DNA of 22,026 nucleotides from VAZQ01 sp036406655 (GCA_036406655.1 DASXAP010000072.1:1-22026), one strand, 5' to 3'. Positions 14,303 to 21,819 are shown, numbered from the stretch's first letter. Notes: generated from the sequence alone by a model not told the origin. Program-made: numbers and translations.

Positions 14303-17300
14303 ATGCCAGCCAAAGCCGCCAAGCCTGCCGAGGGCGCTACCCGCGTCCGCTCCGCCGTGGAGCCTCGCCCGCCGAAGAAGGGCGATCACGTCTTCCTGGT
14401 GGACGGCTCCTCCTACATCTTCCGCGCCTATCACGCGCTGCCGCCGCTCCACCGCAAGTCCGACGGGCTGCAGGTCAACGCCGTGCTCGGCTTCTGCAAC
14501 ATGCTGTGGAAGCTCCTGCGCGACATGAAGCCCGACGAGCGGCCGACCCACCTCGCGGTCGTATTCGACAAGTCGGAGCGCACGTTCCGCAGCGAAATCT
14601 ACCCCGACTACAAGGCGCACCGGCCCGACCCGCCGGACGACCTGCGGCCGCAGTTCCCGCTGATCCGGGCCGCCGTGCGCGCCTTCGACATCCCCTGCCT
14701 GGAGCAAGCGGGGTTCGAGGCAGATGACCTGATCGCCACCTACATGCGCGAGAGCTGCGAGCTCGGTGCCACCGGCACGATCGTCGCCTCCGACAAGGAC
14801 CTGATGCAGCTCGTGAACGACTGCGTGCTGATGTACGACACCATGAAGGATCGCAGGATCGGCATTCCCGAGGTGATCGAGAAGTTTGGAGTGCCGCCGG
14901 AAAAGGTCATCGACGTGCAGGCGCTGATCGGCGATTCCACCGACAACGTCCCGGGTGTCCCCGGGATCGGAGTGAAGACCGCCGCCCAGCTCATCGCCGA
15001 ATACGGCGACCTCGAAACCTTGCTGGCGCGGGCCGACGGCATCAAGCAGGAGAAGCGACGCCAGTCGCTCCTCGACAATGCCGACCAGGCGCGCCTCTCC
15101 AAGAGGCTGGTCACCCTCGACGATCACGTGAAGCTCGAGGTGCCGCTCGCGGAGCTTTTGGTTCACGAGCCCGATTACCAGCGGCTCATCGCCTTCCTCA
15201 AGGCGATGGAATTCGCCGCGCTCACCCGGCGGGTCGCGGAATTCTCGAGCCTCGACGCCGCTCTGGTCGAGCCCGACCCCGCGCTCGCCTCTCCTTCGCT
15301 CACTCGCTCGGCCGGCACGGTCGCCGCGGCGGGCGAGCCCCCGCCGGGCGCAGACGCCTTTCGCCAGCGCGCGGGCGCCCCCGCCGGCGGCAAGCCCGGG
15401 AGCGAGCTAGCCCAGCCGAGCCTGGCGCTGGTCGGCGGCTCGAGCCCGCCGGTCAAGCGGGCTGCGGCAGCAGACGAGCAAGACTTTGAGCCGCCGTCGC
15501 TTGCCGCCGCGCGCGTCGCCGCAGCGCATCACGCCAAGGTCGACCGCTCCCGCTACGAGATCGTGCGCAGCCTCGATCGCCTGGCGGCGTGGATTGCGCG
15601 CGCCCACGAGCTGGGCCAGATCGCCATCGACACGTCGACCACCAGTCTCGATCCGATGCAGGCCGCCCTGTGCGGCTTCTCGCTTGCGCTCGCCGCCAAC
15701 GAGGCATGCTACGTGCCGCTCGCTCACCGTCAGGGCGAGGAGGGCGGCAACGGCAGCCTGTTTGCCGGCGAGATAGCGCCCGAGCAGCTCGAGGAAAGCG
15801 CGGCGCTCGCCGCGATGAAGCCGCTGCTGGAAGCGCCGGGCGTGCTGAAGGTCGGCCACAACATGAAGTTCGACCTGCAAATCCTCGCCCTGCGCGGCAT
15901 CGAGATCGCGCCCTGCGACGACGTCATGCTGCTGTCCTACGTAGTCGACGCCGGACGTGCCGATCACGGCCTCGAGGCATTGGCGAAGCGCTACCTCGAC
16001 CATGCGGTCGTCGATGCGAATGCGCTGACCGGATCGGGAAAGGCGCGGATCACCTTCGATCGTGTCGCCATCGGCAAGGCCGCCGAATGCGCCGCCGAGA
16101 CCGCCGACATGGCGCTGCGGCTATGGCGGGTGCTCAGGCCCCGCCTCACCGCCGAGCACACGACGACGGTGTACGAGACGCTCGAACGACCGCTGCTGCG
16201 GGTTCTGACCGGGATGGAGCGGCGCGGCATCTCCATCGATCGGCAGGTGCTCTCGCGCCTTTCCGGCGAGTTCGCTCAGCGCGCGGGTGCGCTGGAGGCG
16301 GAAATCCGGGAGGTTGCCGGCGAACCGCTCAATCCGGGCAGCCCCAAGCAGCTCGGCGACATCCTGTTCGGCAAGCTCGGGCTGCCCGGCGGCACCAGGA
16401 CCAGGACCGGGCAGTGGTCGACCGGGGCGCGGGTGCTCGACGATCTGGCCGAGCAGGGTCACGTGCTGCCGCAGAAAATCCTCGATTGGCGGCAGGTCAG
16501 CAAGCTCAAGTCCACCTACACTGACGCGCTCCCGCTCTACGTCAATCCCGTCACCCGGCGGGTGCACACCAGTTACGCGCTCGCGGCCACCCCGACCGGC
16601 CGGCTTTCCTCCTCCGAGCCCAATCTGCAGAACATCCCGATCCGCACCGAGGAGGGCCGCAAGATCCGGCGCGCATTCATCGCCGACGCCGGCTGCAAGC
16701 TCGTCTCCGCCGACTATTCGCAGATCGAGCTTCGCCTGCTGGCCGAGATCGCCGACATCGACGCGCTGAAGAAGGCGTTCCGTGACGGCATCGACATCCA
16801 CGCCTTGACCGCCTCGGAAATGTTCGGCGTGCCGGTGAAGGGAATGCCCGGGGAGATCAGGCGCCGTGCCAAGGCGATCAATTTCGGCATCATCTACGGA
16901 ATCTCCGCCTTCGGGCTCGCCAACCAGCTCGGGATTCCGCGGGAGGAGGCGGGCGCCTACATCAAGCGGTACTTCGAGCGCTTCCCCGGCATCCGCGACT
17001 ACATGGAGGCGACGAAGGCCTTCGCCAAGCGGAACGGCTACGTGCTGACGCTGTTCGGCCGCAAGTGCCATTACCCCGACATCGCCCATTCCAATCCGTC
17101 CATTCGCTCCTTCAACGAGCGCGCCGCCATCAACGCTCGGCTGCAGGGCACCGCCGCCGACATCATCCGGCGCGCCATGGCGCGGATGGACGCCGCGCTC
17201 GCCAGGCACAAGCTCGAGGCGCGGATGCTGCTGCAGGTGCACGACGAGCTGGTCTTCGAGGTGCCCGACAGCGAGGTCGTGCAGACGATGCCGGTCGTCG

Positions 17301-17398
17301 CCAGGGTCATGGAAGAGGCACCGATGCCGGCGCTGTCGCTTTCCGTGCCGCTCGCGGTCGAGGCGCATGCGGCGGACAACTGGGACGCGGCGCACTGA
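14303..17398 (+). CDS. polA: DNA polymerase I, exonuclease motifs I and III degenerate
   Basis: Family A polymerase that fills gaps, removes RNA primers and repairs DNA; 1031 residues against 928 in E. coli. The N-terminal 5' nuclease (about 28-315) starts FLVDGSSYIFRAYHALPPL with metal ligand D34 and includes AGFEADDLIATY and the helix-hairpin-helix GVPGIGVKTAAQL. An Ala/Pro/Gly-rich linker (about 315-412) is long. In the 3'-5' exonuclease domain (about 413-610) motif I reads D443-T-S445 where DxE is expected, motif II keeps D524 in GHNMKFD, and motif III reads C596-AAE-T600 where YxxxD is expected. The polymerase domain is intact: D804 in motif A (SADYSQIELR), R853/K857/F861/Y865 in the O-helix (RRAKAINFGIIYG) and H980-D981-E982 in motif C. 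Polymerase and nick translation should work; proofreading probably does not. It may be co-transcribed with the acyltransferase. Confidence 0.97.
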   Translation: MPAKAAKPAEGATRVRSAVEPRPPKKGDHVFLVDGSSYIFRAYHALPPLHRKSDGLQVNAVLGFCNMLWKLLRDMKPDERPTHLAVVFDKSERTFRSEIYPDYKAHRPDPPDDLRPQFPLIRAAVRAFDIPCLEQAGFEADDLIATYMRESCELGATGTIVASDKDLMQLVNDCVLMYDTMKDRRIGIPEVIEKFGVPPEKVIDVQALIGDSTDNVPGVPGIGVKTAAQLIAEYGDLETLLARADGIKQEKRRQSLLDNADQARLSKRLVTLDDHVKLEVPLAELLVHEPDYQRLIAFLKAMEFAALTRRVAEFSSLDAALVEPDPALASPSLTRSAGTVAAAGEPPPGADAFRQRAGAPAGGKPGSELAQPSLALVGGSSPPVKRAAAADEQDFEPPSLAAARVAAAHHAKVDRSRYEIVRSLDRLAAWIARAHELGQIAIDTSTTSLDPMQAALCGFSLALAANEACYVPLAHRQGEEGGNGSLFAGEIAPEQLEESAALAAMKPLLEAPGVLKVGHNMKFDLQILALRGIEIAPCDDVMLLSYVVDAGRADHGLEALAKRYLDHAVVDANALTGSGKARITFDRVAIGKAAECAAETADMALRLWRVLRPRLTAEHTTTVYETLERPLLRVLTGMERRGISIDRQVLSRLSGEFAQRAGALEAEIREVAGEPLNPGSPKQLGDILFGKLGLPGGTRTRTGQWSTGARVLDDLAEQGHVLPQKILDWRQVSKLKSTYTDALPLYVNPVTRRVHTSYALAATPTGRLSSSEPNLQNIPIRTEEGRKIRRAFIADAGCKLVSADYSQIELRLLAEIADIDALKKAFRDGIDIHALTASEMFGVPVKGMPGEIRRRAKAINFGIIYGISAFGLANQLGIPREEAGAYIKRYFERFPGIRDYMEATKAFAKRNGYVLTLFGRKCHYPDIAHSNPSIRSFNERAAINARLQGTAADIIRRAMARMDAALARHKLEARMLLQVHDELVFEVPDSEVVQTMPVVARVMEEAPMPALSLSVPLAVEAHAADNWDAAH

Positions 17399-17544
17399 GC
17401 TCTCTGCGCGCGATCCGCCCGCCGGCAAGCATTCTCCGGTCTCCAGCCGGCAAATCGGGCAAGAGCGGCCGGTCGAATGCGGCCATCGTTGTCGGACGCG
17501 GCATTGGCTGATAGTGACGACCGGCACAGCCGAGATCCGACAAG

Positions 17545-18978
17545 ATGAAGCAATGGGTTCGTGTCGGGCCGCTCGCCGGAAGCCTTCTCCTCGCTGCCTG
17601 CGCGCCTGATGCAGCCAACGCCGCCGCGCTCGACGGCGCAGGCCTGCGCTGGCCCTGGGCGCTGCCCTTCGTGGGGATTCTGCTGACGATCGCCACCGGG
17701 CCGCTGCTGTTTCCGCGGTTCTGGCATCATCACTACGGCAAGCTTGCCTTCGTCTGGTCGACGCTGACGCTGGCGCCGATGGCGGCGCTCTACAGCCCGT
17801 CAACCGCAGGGCGCGCCTTCGTCCACACGATGCTGGCCGAGTACCTCAGCTTCATCGTGCTGCTGCTCGCGCTCTACGTGATAGCCGGCGGCATCCTGGT
17901 GACCGGCAACCTGCGCGGCAACCCGCTCGTCAACACGGCGATCCTGGCGCTCGGCACAGTGATTGCCAGCGTCGTCGGCACCACCGGCGCCGCGATGATC
18001 CTCATTCGTCCGCTCATCCGCGCCAATGCCGCGCGCCTGCACAACGTGCACGTCTTCGTGTTCTTCATCTTCCTGGTGGCCAATATCGGCGGTGCGCTGT
18101 CGCCGCTCGGCGACCCGCCGCTGTTCGTCGGCTTTCTCCGCGGTGTCGATTTCTTCTGGACCACACGCGAGCTCTGGCGGCAGACGGCGCTGCTCGCCGG
18201 GGTGGTGCTTGCCGCATTCCTGGTGCTGGAGCTCTGGTACTGGCGCAAGGATCGCCTGGTCACGACGGTGGGCGAGCACCCGCCGCCGACGAACCTCGGA
18301 ATCAGCGGCAGCATAAATTTCCTGCTCATCGCCGGCGTCATCGGCGCCATGCTCGTGTCGGCGGCGTGGCAGCCCGACATCGCTTTCGACGTCTATGGCA
18401 CCCGGCTCGAGCTGCAGAACCTGGCGCGCAACGGCGCGCTCTTTTTGCTGGCCGGCCTCTCGCTGCTGCTCACGGCGAACGAGCACCGCGCAGCCAACGG
18501 CTTCAGCTGGGAGCCGATCGGCGAGGTCGCCATCCTGTTCGCCGGCATCTTCATCTGCATCATCCCGGTCATCGCCATGCTGGACGCCGGCAGGGAGGGT
18601 GCGTTCGCGTGGCTGCTGGCGGCCGTCACCGCGCCCGATGGAAGGCCGCACGACATCGCGTATTTCTGGCTTACCGGCGCTCTCTCCGCCTTCCTCGACA
18701 ATGCGCCGACCTATCTCGTCCTGTTCGAGCTTGCCGGCGGCGACGCACCCGAGCTCATGGGTCCGCTCGCGACGACGCTGGCGGCCATCTCCATGGGCGC
18801 CGTCTTCATGGGCGCCTTCACCTATATCGGCAATGCGCCAAATCTCATGGTCTATGCCATCGCGACGGAGCGCGGCATCAAGATGCCGAGCTTCTTCGGA
18901 TACATGGCCTGGTCGGGGCTGGTGCTGCTGCCGGCGATGGCGCTGCTCACCGTCGTTTCCGTCGCGAAGCTCTGGTAG
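17545..18978 (+). CDS. Ion-transporter-superfamily permease (putative Na+/H+ antiporter or citrate-type transporter)
   Basis: 477-residue polytopic membrane protein, with about 11-12 hydrophobic segments, of the type usually annotated as sodium:proton antiporter in Rhizobiales and related to the CitMHS/ArsB/NhaD superfamily. Family-like features are the two half-site motifs: VANIGGALSPLGDPPLFVGFLRGV in the first half (read in parts; the GDPP turn is diagnostic of the superfamily) and SAFLDNAPTYLVLFELAGG with TYIGNAPNLMVYAIA in the second. The N-terminus, VGPLAGSLLLAACAPDAANA, resembles a signal peptide with a lipobox-like LAAC (C19), unusual for a polytopic protein. The transported ion cannot be decided from sequence. 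No strong ribosome site is seen before the ATG. The 3' end overlaps the convergent Rid-family gene by 32 bases. Confidence 0.82.
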   Translation: MKQWVRVGPLAGSLLLAACAPDAANAAALDGAGLRWPWALPFVGILLTIATGPLLFPRFWHHHYGKLAFVWSTLTLAPMAALYSPSTAGRAFVHTMLAEYLSFIVLLLALYVIAGGILVTGNLRGNPLVNTAILALGTVIASVVGTTGAAMILIRPLIRANAARLHNVHVFVFFIFLVANIGGALSPLGDPPLFVGFLRGVDFFWTTRELWRQTALLAGVVLAAFLVLELWYWRKDRLVTTVGEHPPPTNLGISGSINFLLIAGVIGAMLVSAAWQPDIAFDVYGTRLELQNLARNGALFLLAGLSLLLTANEHRAANGFSWEPIGEVAILFAGIFICIIPVIAMLDAGREGAFAWLLAAVTAPDGRPHDIAYFWLTGALSAFLDNAPTYLVLFELAGGDAPELMGPLATTLAAISMGAVFMGAFTYIGNAPNLMVYAIATERGIKMPSFFGYMAWSGLVLLPAMALLTVVSVAKLW

Positions 18979-19414
18979 CCGCCCGCGCCCCGCGGGCCGG
19001 CGCCCGCGGGCGCCTGCGCCGGGCAGGCAGCACCGCGACCGCCTCGATCTCCAGAAGCGCGCCTTGCCGGGCCAGCCCGGAAATGGCGATCGTCGTGCTC
19101 GCCGGCCGGTTGCGATCGGCGAGATAGCTGTCGCGGACCTGCCGGAACGCGGGCAGGTCCCCGAGATCGACGAGATAGTTGTTCAGCTTCACCACGTTCT
19201 CGAAACCGCCGCCGACCACCGCCAGCGCGGCCTTCAGGTTCTCGAAGATCTGCACCGCCTGCTGGCGAAAATCGCCGACCACCCGGCCGTCGCGATCGAT
19301 CCCGAGCTGTCCGGCAATGTAGACGATGCGCGCAGGCGCGCTCGCTTCAACCACGTGAGTGTAGCCGGGGGGCTTCGACATCGCTTCGGGATTGATGAAC
19401 TGGATCTGGCTCAC
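18947..19414 (-). CDS. Rid-family (YjgF/YER057c) protein lacking the catalytic arginine
   Basis: 155-residue protein of the RidA/YjgF fold, which forms trimers; the archetype hydrolyses reactive enamines and imines. AGGAGGAGG six or so bases upstream fixes a GTG start. Fold landmarks are VYIAGQLGIDRDGRVVGD (31-48), QAVQIFENLKAALA, and LLEIEAVAVLP at residues 120-130. At the position of the E. coli RidA active-site Arg105 (PARS context) the sequence reads P104-A-S106-T, so the arginine is absent and imine deaminase activity is not expected; it belongs with the non-RidA subfamilies. The core ends near residue 130, and a 25-residue tail with a dozen arginines follows, encoded by DNA that partly overlaps the end of the permease gene. 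Its partner or substrate is unknown. Confidence 0.88.
   Translation of the reverse strand: MSQIQFINPEAMSKPPGYTHVVEASAPARIVYIAGQLGIDRDGRVVGDFRQQAVQIFENLKAALAVVGGGFENVVKLNNYLVDLGDLPAFRQVRDSYLADRNRPASTTIAISGLARQGALLEIEAVAVLPARRRRPRAPARGARAATRASRRKRR
18999..19014. terminator. Perfect 16-bp palindrome between convergent genes
   Basis: GGCGCCCGCGGGCGCC is a perfect 16-bp palindrome 21 bases after the permease stop; it lies inside the arginine-rich tail codons of the opposing Rid gene. It could act as a bidirectional hairpin for transcripts from both sides, but there is no T-run, so intrinsic termination is doubtful. Confidence 0.35.
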
Positions 19415-19591
19415 GGCGTCCTCCTCCTGGCTTGGTCGCATTCAGCCATCATGCTGCGGCTCCGCGGGAAAGTCTAAGCCCCAGTGATCATGGTGCTTCG
19501 GCGCCGCCGGACACCCGGCCTTTACCATTTCCGGCTACGGTCAGGCTCCCGAGATCGTGAACCATTTCATTCGCTGCCGCGACCAATGGAC

Positions 19592-19617
19592 GGGAGCGCG
19601 TTTGCGCGCTTGCTCCC
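19592..19617 (+). promoter_or_regulatory. Leader hairpin before the DUF2865-like gene
   Basis: GGGAGC (19592-19597) pairs with GCTCCC (19612-19617), with an inner GCG/CGC stem around TTTG and a four-base bulge. It ends about 13 bases before the AGGGGA ribosome site of the following gene, so if transcribed it would be a stable structure in the leader. Two copies of ACCATTTC (19524-19531, 19561-19568) lie upstream. Confidence 0.3.
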
Positions 19618-19642
19618 GGGGCAGATGTCAGGGGATCCAGCC

Positions 19643-20428
19643 ATGTCGGTCCGTGCGACCGGCCCGGAATATCGGGCCAGCGGCAGAATTGCGGCCCTTG
19701 CGTTCCTGACGGTTGCGGCACTCCTTGCTCCTGCGGGCTCGGCTTCGGCGCAGAACCTCTTCGAAACGCTGTTCGGGCGCCGCCTGCAGGGGCCCCCGTC
19801 GGCCAGCGCCTTTGCCGATCCGTTCGCCGCCTGGAATCCATTCGGCTGGCGCGCTCCGGAAGTCGCGAGGAGCGATGTGGCCGGCATCGTCAGCTACTGC
19901 GTGCGCCTTTGCGACGGACGCTATTTCCCGATCGAGCGCAACGGCGGCTCCAGCCCGGCCGAGGCCTGCAGCTCGTTCTGCCCGGCCAGCCGGACCAGGA
20001 TCTACAGCGGCAGCAGCATCGATGGCGCCGTCGCAACCGATGGCAGGGCCTATCGCGAGCTCGGCACCGCGTTCCTCTATCGCGAGAAGATCGTCCCCGG
20101 CTGCACCTGCAACGGCCGGAACGGGTTCGGTCTGATGAATCCCCGGATCGCGGACGACCCGACCCTGCGTCCCGGGGATATCGTTGCCACCAATGCCGGC
20201 CTGATGGCCTTCAACGGCAATGCCGGCAGCCGGCGCCAGGCACCGAGCTTCACCCCGATCGCATCCTATCCCGGCCTGCCCACCGAGCTCCGACGCAGGC
20301 TCGCAGAGACGAAGATCGAGCCGCTGCCGCGGGATTCGGTCTCGCTTGGGCCTCCGACCGGCAGCCCCGGCGAGAGCAAGGCGGCCGCTCGCAGCAGCCG
20401 GCAGAAGCAGGCTCAGAGCGAAAGATAG
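19643..20428 (+). CDS. Secreted DUF2865-like protein with six cysteines
   Basis: 261-residue protein of unknown function resembling the DUF2865 proteins of Rhizobiales. The start at 19643 is chosen because AGGGGA lies about eight bases before it and it gives a clean signal peptide, with hydrophobic core IAALAFLTVAALLAP and cleavage after ASA or ASAQ (about residue 36-37). The mature part has an aromatic N-terminal segment (FAAWNPFGW), then the diagnostic YCVRLCDGRYFPIERNGG with C86 and C90, EACSSFCP with C109 and C113, and PGCTCNG with C154 and C156. The even number of paired cysteines in an exported protein suggests three disulfides, which is inference. RPGDIVATNAGLMAFNG follows, and the C-terminal 50 residues are polar and probably disordered. 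The last 16 bases overlap the convergent oxidoreductase gene. Confidence 0.82.
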   Translation: MSVRATGPEYRASGRIAALAFLTVAALLAPAGSASAQNLFETLFGRRLQGPPSASAFADPFAAWNPFGWRAPEVARSDVAGIVSYCVRLCDGRYFPIERNGGSSPAEACSSFCPASRTRIYSGSSIDGAVATDGRAYRELGTAFLYREKIVPGCTCNGRNGFGLMNPRIADDPTLRPGDIVATNAGLMAFNGNAGSRRQAPSFTPIASYPGLPTELRRRLAETKIEPLPRDSVSLGPPTGSPGESKAAARSSRQKQAQSER

Positions 20429-21507
20429 CTCACGACCTCGTCGGCGATCGACAGCGCGCAGGTGAGCCCCGGCGACTCGATCCCGAACAGCTGCACGAGG
20501 CGGGCAAGCCCGTGCTGCAGCGGACCATCGATCACGAAGTCAGCCGCCGGCTCCCCGGGACCGGTCAGCTTGGGTCGAATGCCGGCGTAATCGGGTGTCA
20601 GCGAATTGTCCGGCAGCCGCGGCCAGTAATCGCGGATGCGCGCGTAGAACGCCTGTGCCCGGCCGGGATCGACGTCGTAATTCTCCTGATCGATCCATTG
20701 CACGTCGGGCCCGAACCGCATCCGTCCGGCGAGATCGAGGGTGACGTGAACCCCGAGGCCACCCGGGACCGGCACCGGATAGATGAGCCGGCCAAAAGCC
20801 GGGCGGCCGGTGAAGCCGAAATAATTGCCCTTGGCGAGGAGGAGGCGCGGCACCCGCTCGCTCGGATAGCCCTCGGTGGCGCCGGCGAGCCGCTGCGCAC
20901 CCAGGCCCGCGCAGTTGATCACCGCATCGACGCCGATGGATTGCGGCTCGGCGCCGCCGAACAAGACGCTCCAACCGCCGTTCGCCGGCCGCAGCCGCTC
21001 GATCCTGGTGTCGAAGGCGACCATGCCGCCGTGGTCTTCGAGATCACCCCGCAGGGCCAGCATCAAGGCATGGCTGTCGACGATGCCGGTTTCCGGCGAG
21101 CGCAGCGCCGCCAGGCAGAAGAGTTCAGGCTCGAGCTTCTGCGCGGCCGTGCGCTCGATGATCTCGATCCCTTCGACGCCGTTGATCGCCGCCTGCTTGC
21201 AAAGCGCGTCGAGCGGGGCGAGCTCGGCTTCCCGCGTGGCGACGACGAGCTTGCCGGACCTGCGGTGCGGCAAGCCGTGCGAGACGCAAAAATCGTAGAG
21301 CATGCGCCGACCGCGCGGGCAATGAGACGCGCGCTTCGAGCCGGTCGGGTAGTAGAGGCCGGCATGGATCACCTCGCTGTTGCGCGAGGAGATGCCGTTG
21401 CCGATGCCGGAGGTCGCTTCCGCGACGATCACCTCGTGTCCGGCGAGCGCCGCAGCGCGTGCCACCGCAAGCCCGACCACGCCGGCTCCGACCACCAGAA
21501 CCTGCAT
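20413..21507 (-). CDS. FAD-dependent oxidoreductase, L-2-hydroxyglutarate dehydrogenase/oxidase family
   Basis: 364-residue flavoprotein of the DAO superfamily. The N-terminal dinucleotide fold is GAGVVG (7-12) with E30 at the end of the second strand, followed by SSRNSEVIHAGLYYP (40-54), which is typical of the L2HGDH/LhgO family, and KLVVATREAELAPLDAL. The C-terminal LFGIESPGLTCALSIADEV is another strong signature of that family. The probable reaction is oxidation of L-2-hydroxyglutarate or a related 2-hydroxyacid to the 2-oxoacid, passing electrons to the quinone pool or oxygen; the exact substrate is not provable here, so no symbol is given. GGA lies eight bases before the ATG as a weak ribosome site. 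The 3' end overlaps the DUF2865-like gene by 16 bases on the other strand. Confidence 0.9.
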   Translation of the reverse strand: MQVLVVGAGVVGLAVARAAALAGHEVIVAEATSGIGNGISSRNSEVIHAGLYYPTGSKRASHCPRGRRMLYDFCVSHGLPHRRSGKLVVATREAELAPLDALCKQAAINGVEGIEIIERTAAQKLEPELFCLAALRSPETGIVDSHALMLALRGDLEDHGGMVAFDTRIERLRPANGGWSVLFGGAEPQSIGVDAVINCAGLGAQRLAGATEGYPSERVPRLLLAKGNYFGFTGRPAFGRLIYPVPVPGGLGVHVTLDLAGRMRFGPDVQWIDQENYDVDPGRAQAFYARIRDYWPRLPDNSLTPDYAGIRPKLTGPGEPAADFVIDGPLQHGLARLVQLFGIESPGLTCALSIADEVVSYLSL

Positions 21508-21632
21508 TGCTTTTCCGTGTCATCCCTTCGCTGCATTGGACCGCAACGCGGTCGGCCGGCAGGCCGGCATGAGCGTGCCGAGCAGCCCAAGCCTGGAACG
21601 AGGACAACCGGGGGCGGCTCTCGCATGGCAGC

Positions 21633-21647
21633 GTAACCAAAACTTAA
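21633..21647 (+). promoter_or_regulatory. CtrA-like box
   Basis: GTAACCAAAACTTAA fits TTAA-N7-TTAA, the binding site of the alphaproteobacterial cell-cycle regulator CtrA, with one mismatch at the first base and the favoured CC after the first half-site. It is 33 bases before the -35 element of the helicase promoter. Short motifs arise by chance, but TTAA is scarce in DNA this GC-rich. Confidence 0.3.
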
Positions 21648-21680
21648 GCTGCCCTTTCGATTTGTTGCGCTGCAACAGGA

Positions 21681-21708
21681 TTGACTTTGAGGGACGAAAC
21701 ACTATGTT
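21681..21708 (+). promoter_or_regulatory. Candidate sigma70 promoter of the DEAD-box helicase gene
   Basis: TTGACT (21681-21686) and TATGTT (21703-21708) with a 16-base spacer are the best promoter match in the window. Transcription would start near 21715, leaving an untranslated leader of about 105 bases before the ATG at 21820. A dyad ends three bases before the -35. Confidence 0.5.
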
Positions 21709-21819
21709 CCGGCCAGCACGGTTCGACCGTAGCACGCAACCGTCCGTCTCCGCGCAACTTTAGTCGTCGTTGCGTCATCCGGCGCGGCTAGGCTCCGGGC
21801 GGCTCTGATTCGAGGTTTC

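Larger units (their letters stand above)
21508..21819. other. 312-bp intergenic regulatory region, no gene
   Basis: This spacer separates the divergent oxidoreductase and DEAD-box genes and I see no credible ORF or RNA gene in it. From left to right it holds a perfect hairpin GACCGC-aac-GCGGTC (21539-21553), a pair of GCCGGC palindromes (21555-21568), an AT-richer block with a CtrA-like box, a dyad TGTTGC-gct-GCAACA (21663-21677) three bases before a -35 element, the promoter itself, and a hairpin ACGGT-tcg-ACCGT (21718-21730) that would sit at the start of a roughly 105-base leader for the helicase. Confidence 0.6.

Noticed and set aside
12853..14727. Open frame of 624 codons on the plus strand overlapping hrpB, the acyltransferase and polA
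   Set aside because: Crosses real genes in the wrong frame with Arg/Gly/Ala-rich translation; no family features.
12842..15166. Open frame of 774 codons on the minus strand from the hrpB start across the acyltransferase into polA
   Set aside because: Spans two real plus-strand genes and their spacer with no recognisable domain; a composition artefact despite its length.
15405..15460. Possible complete tRNA gene in the polA linker
   Set aside because: Only a T-arm-like hairpin and a few D-arm-like bases are present; there is no anticodon arm or paired acceptor stem.
16121..17803. Open frame of 560 codons on the minus strand opposite the polA polymerase domain
   Set aside because: Antisense to the most conserved part of polA; shadow composition.
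19909..21636. Open frame of 575 codons on the plus strand opposite the FAD oxidoreductase
   Set aside because: Reads through the DUF2865-like gene in another frame and antisense to a flavoprotein with clear signatures.
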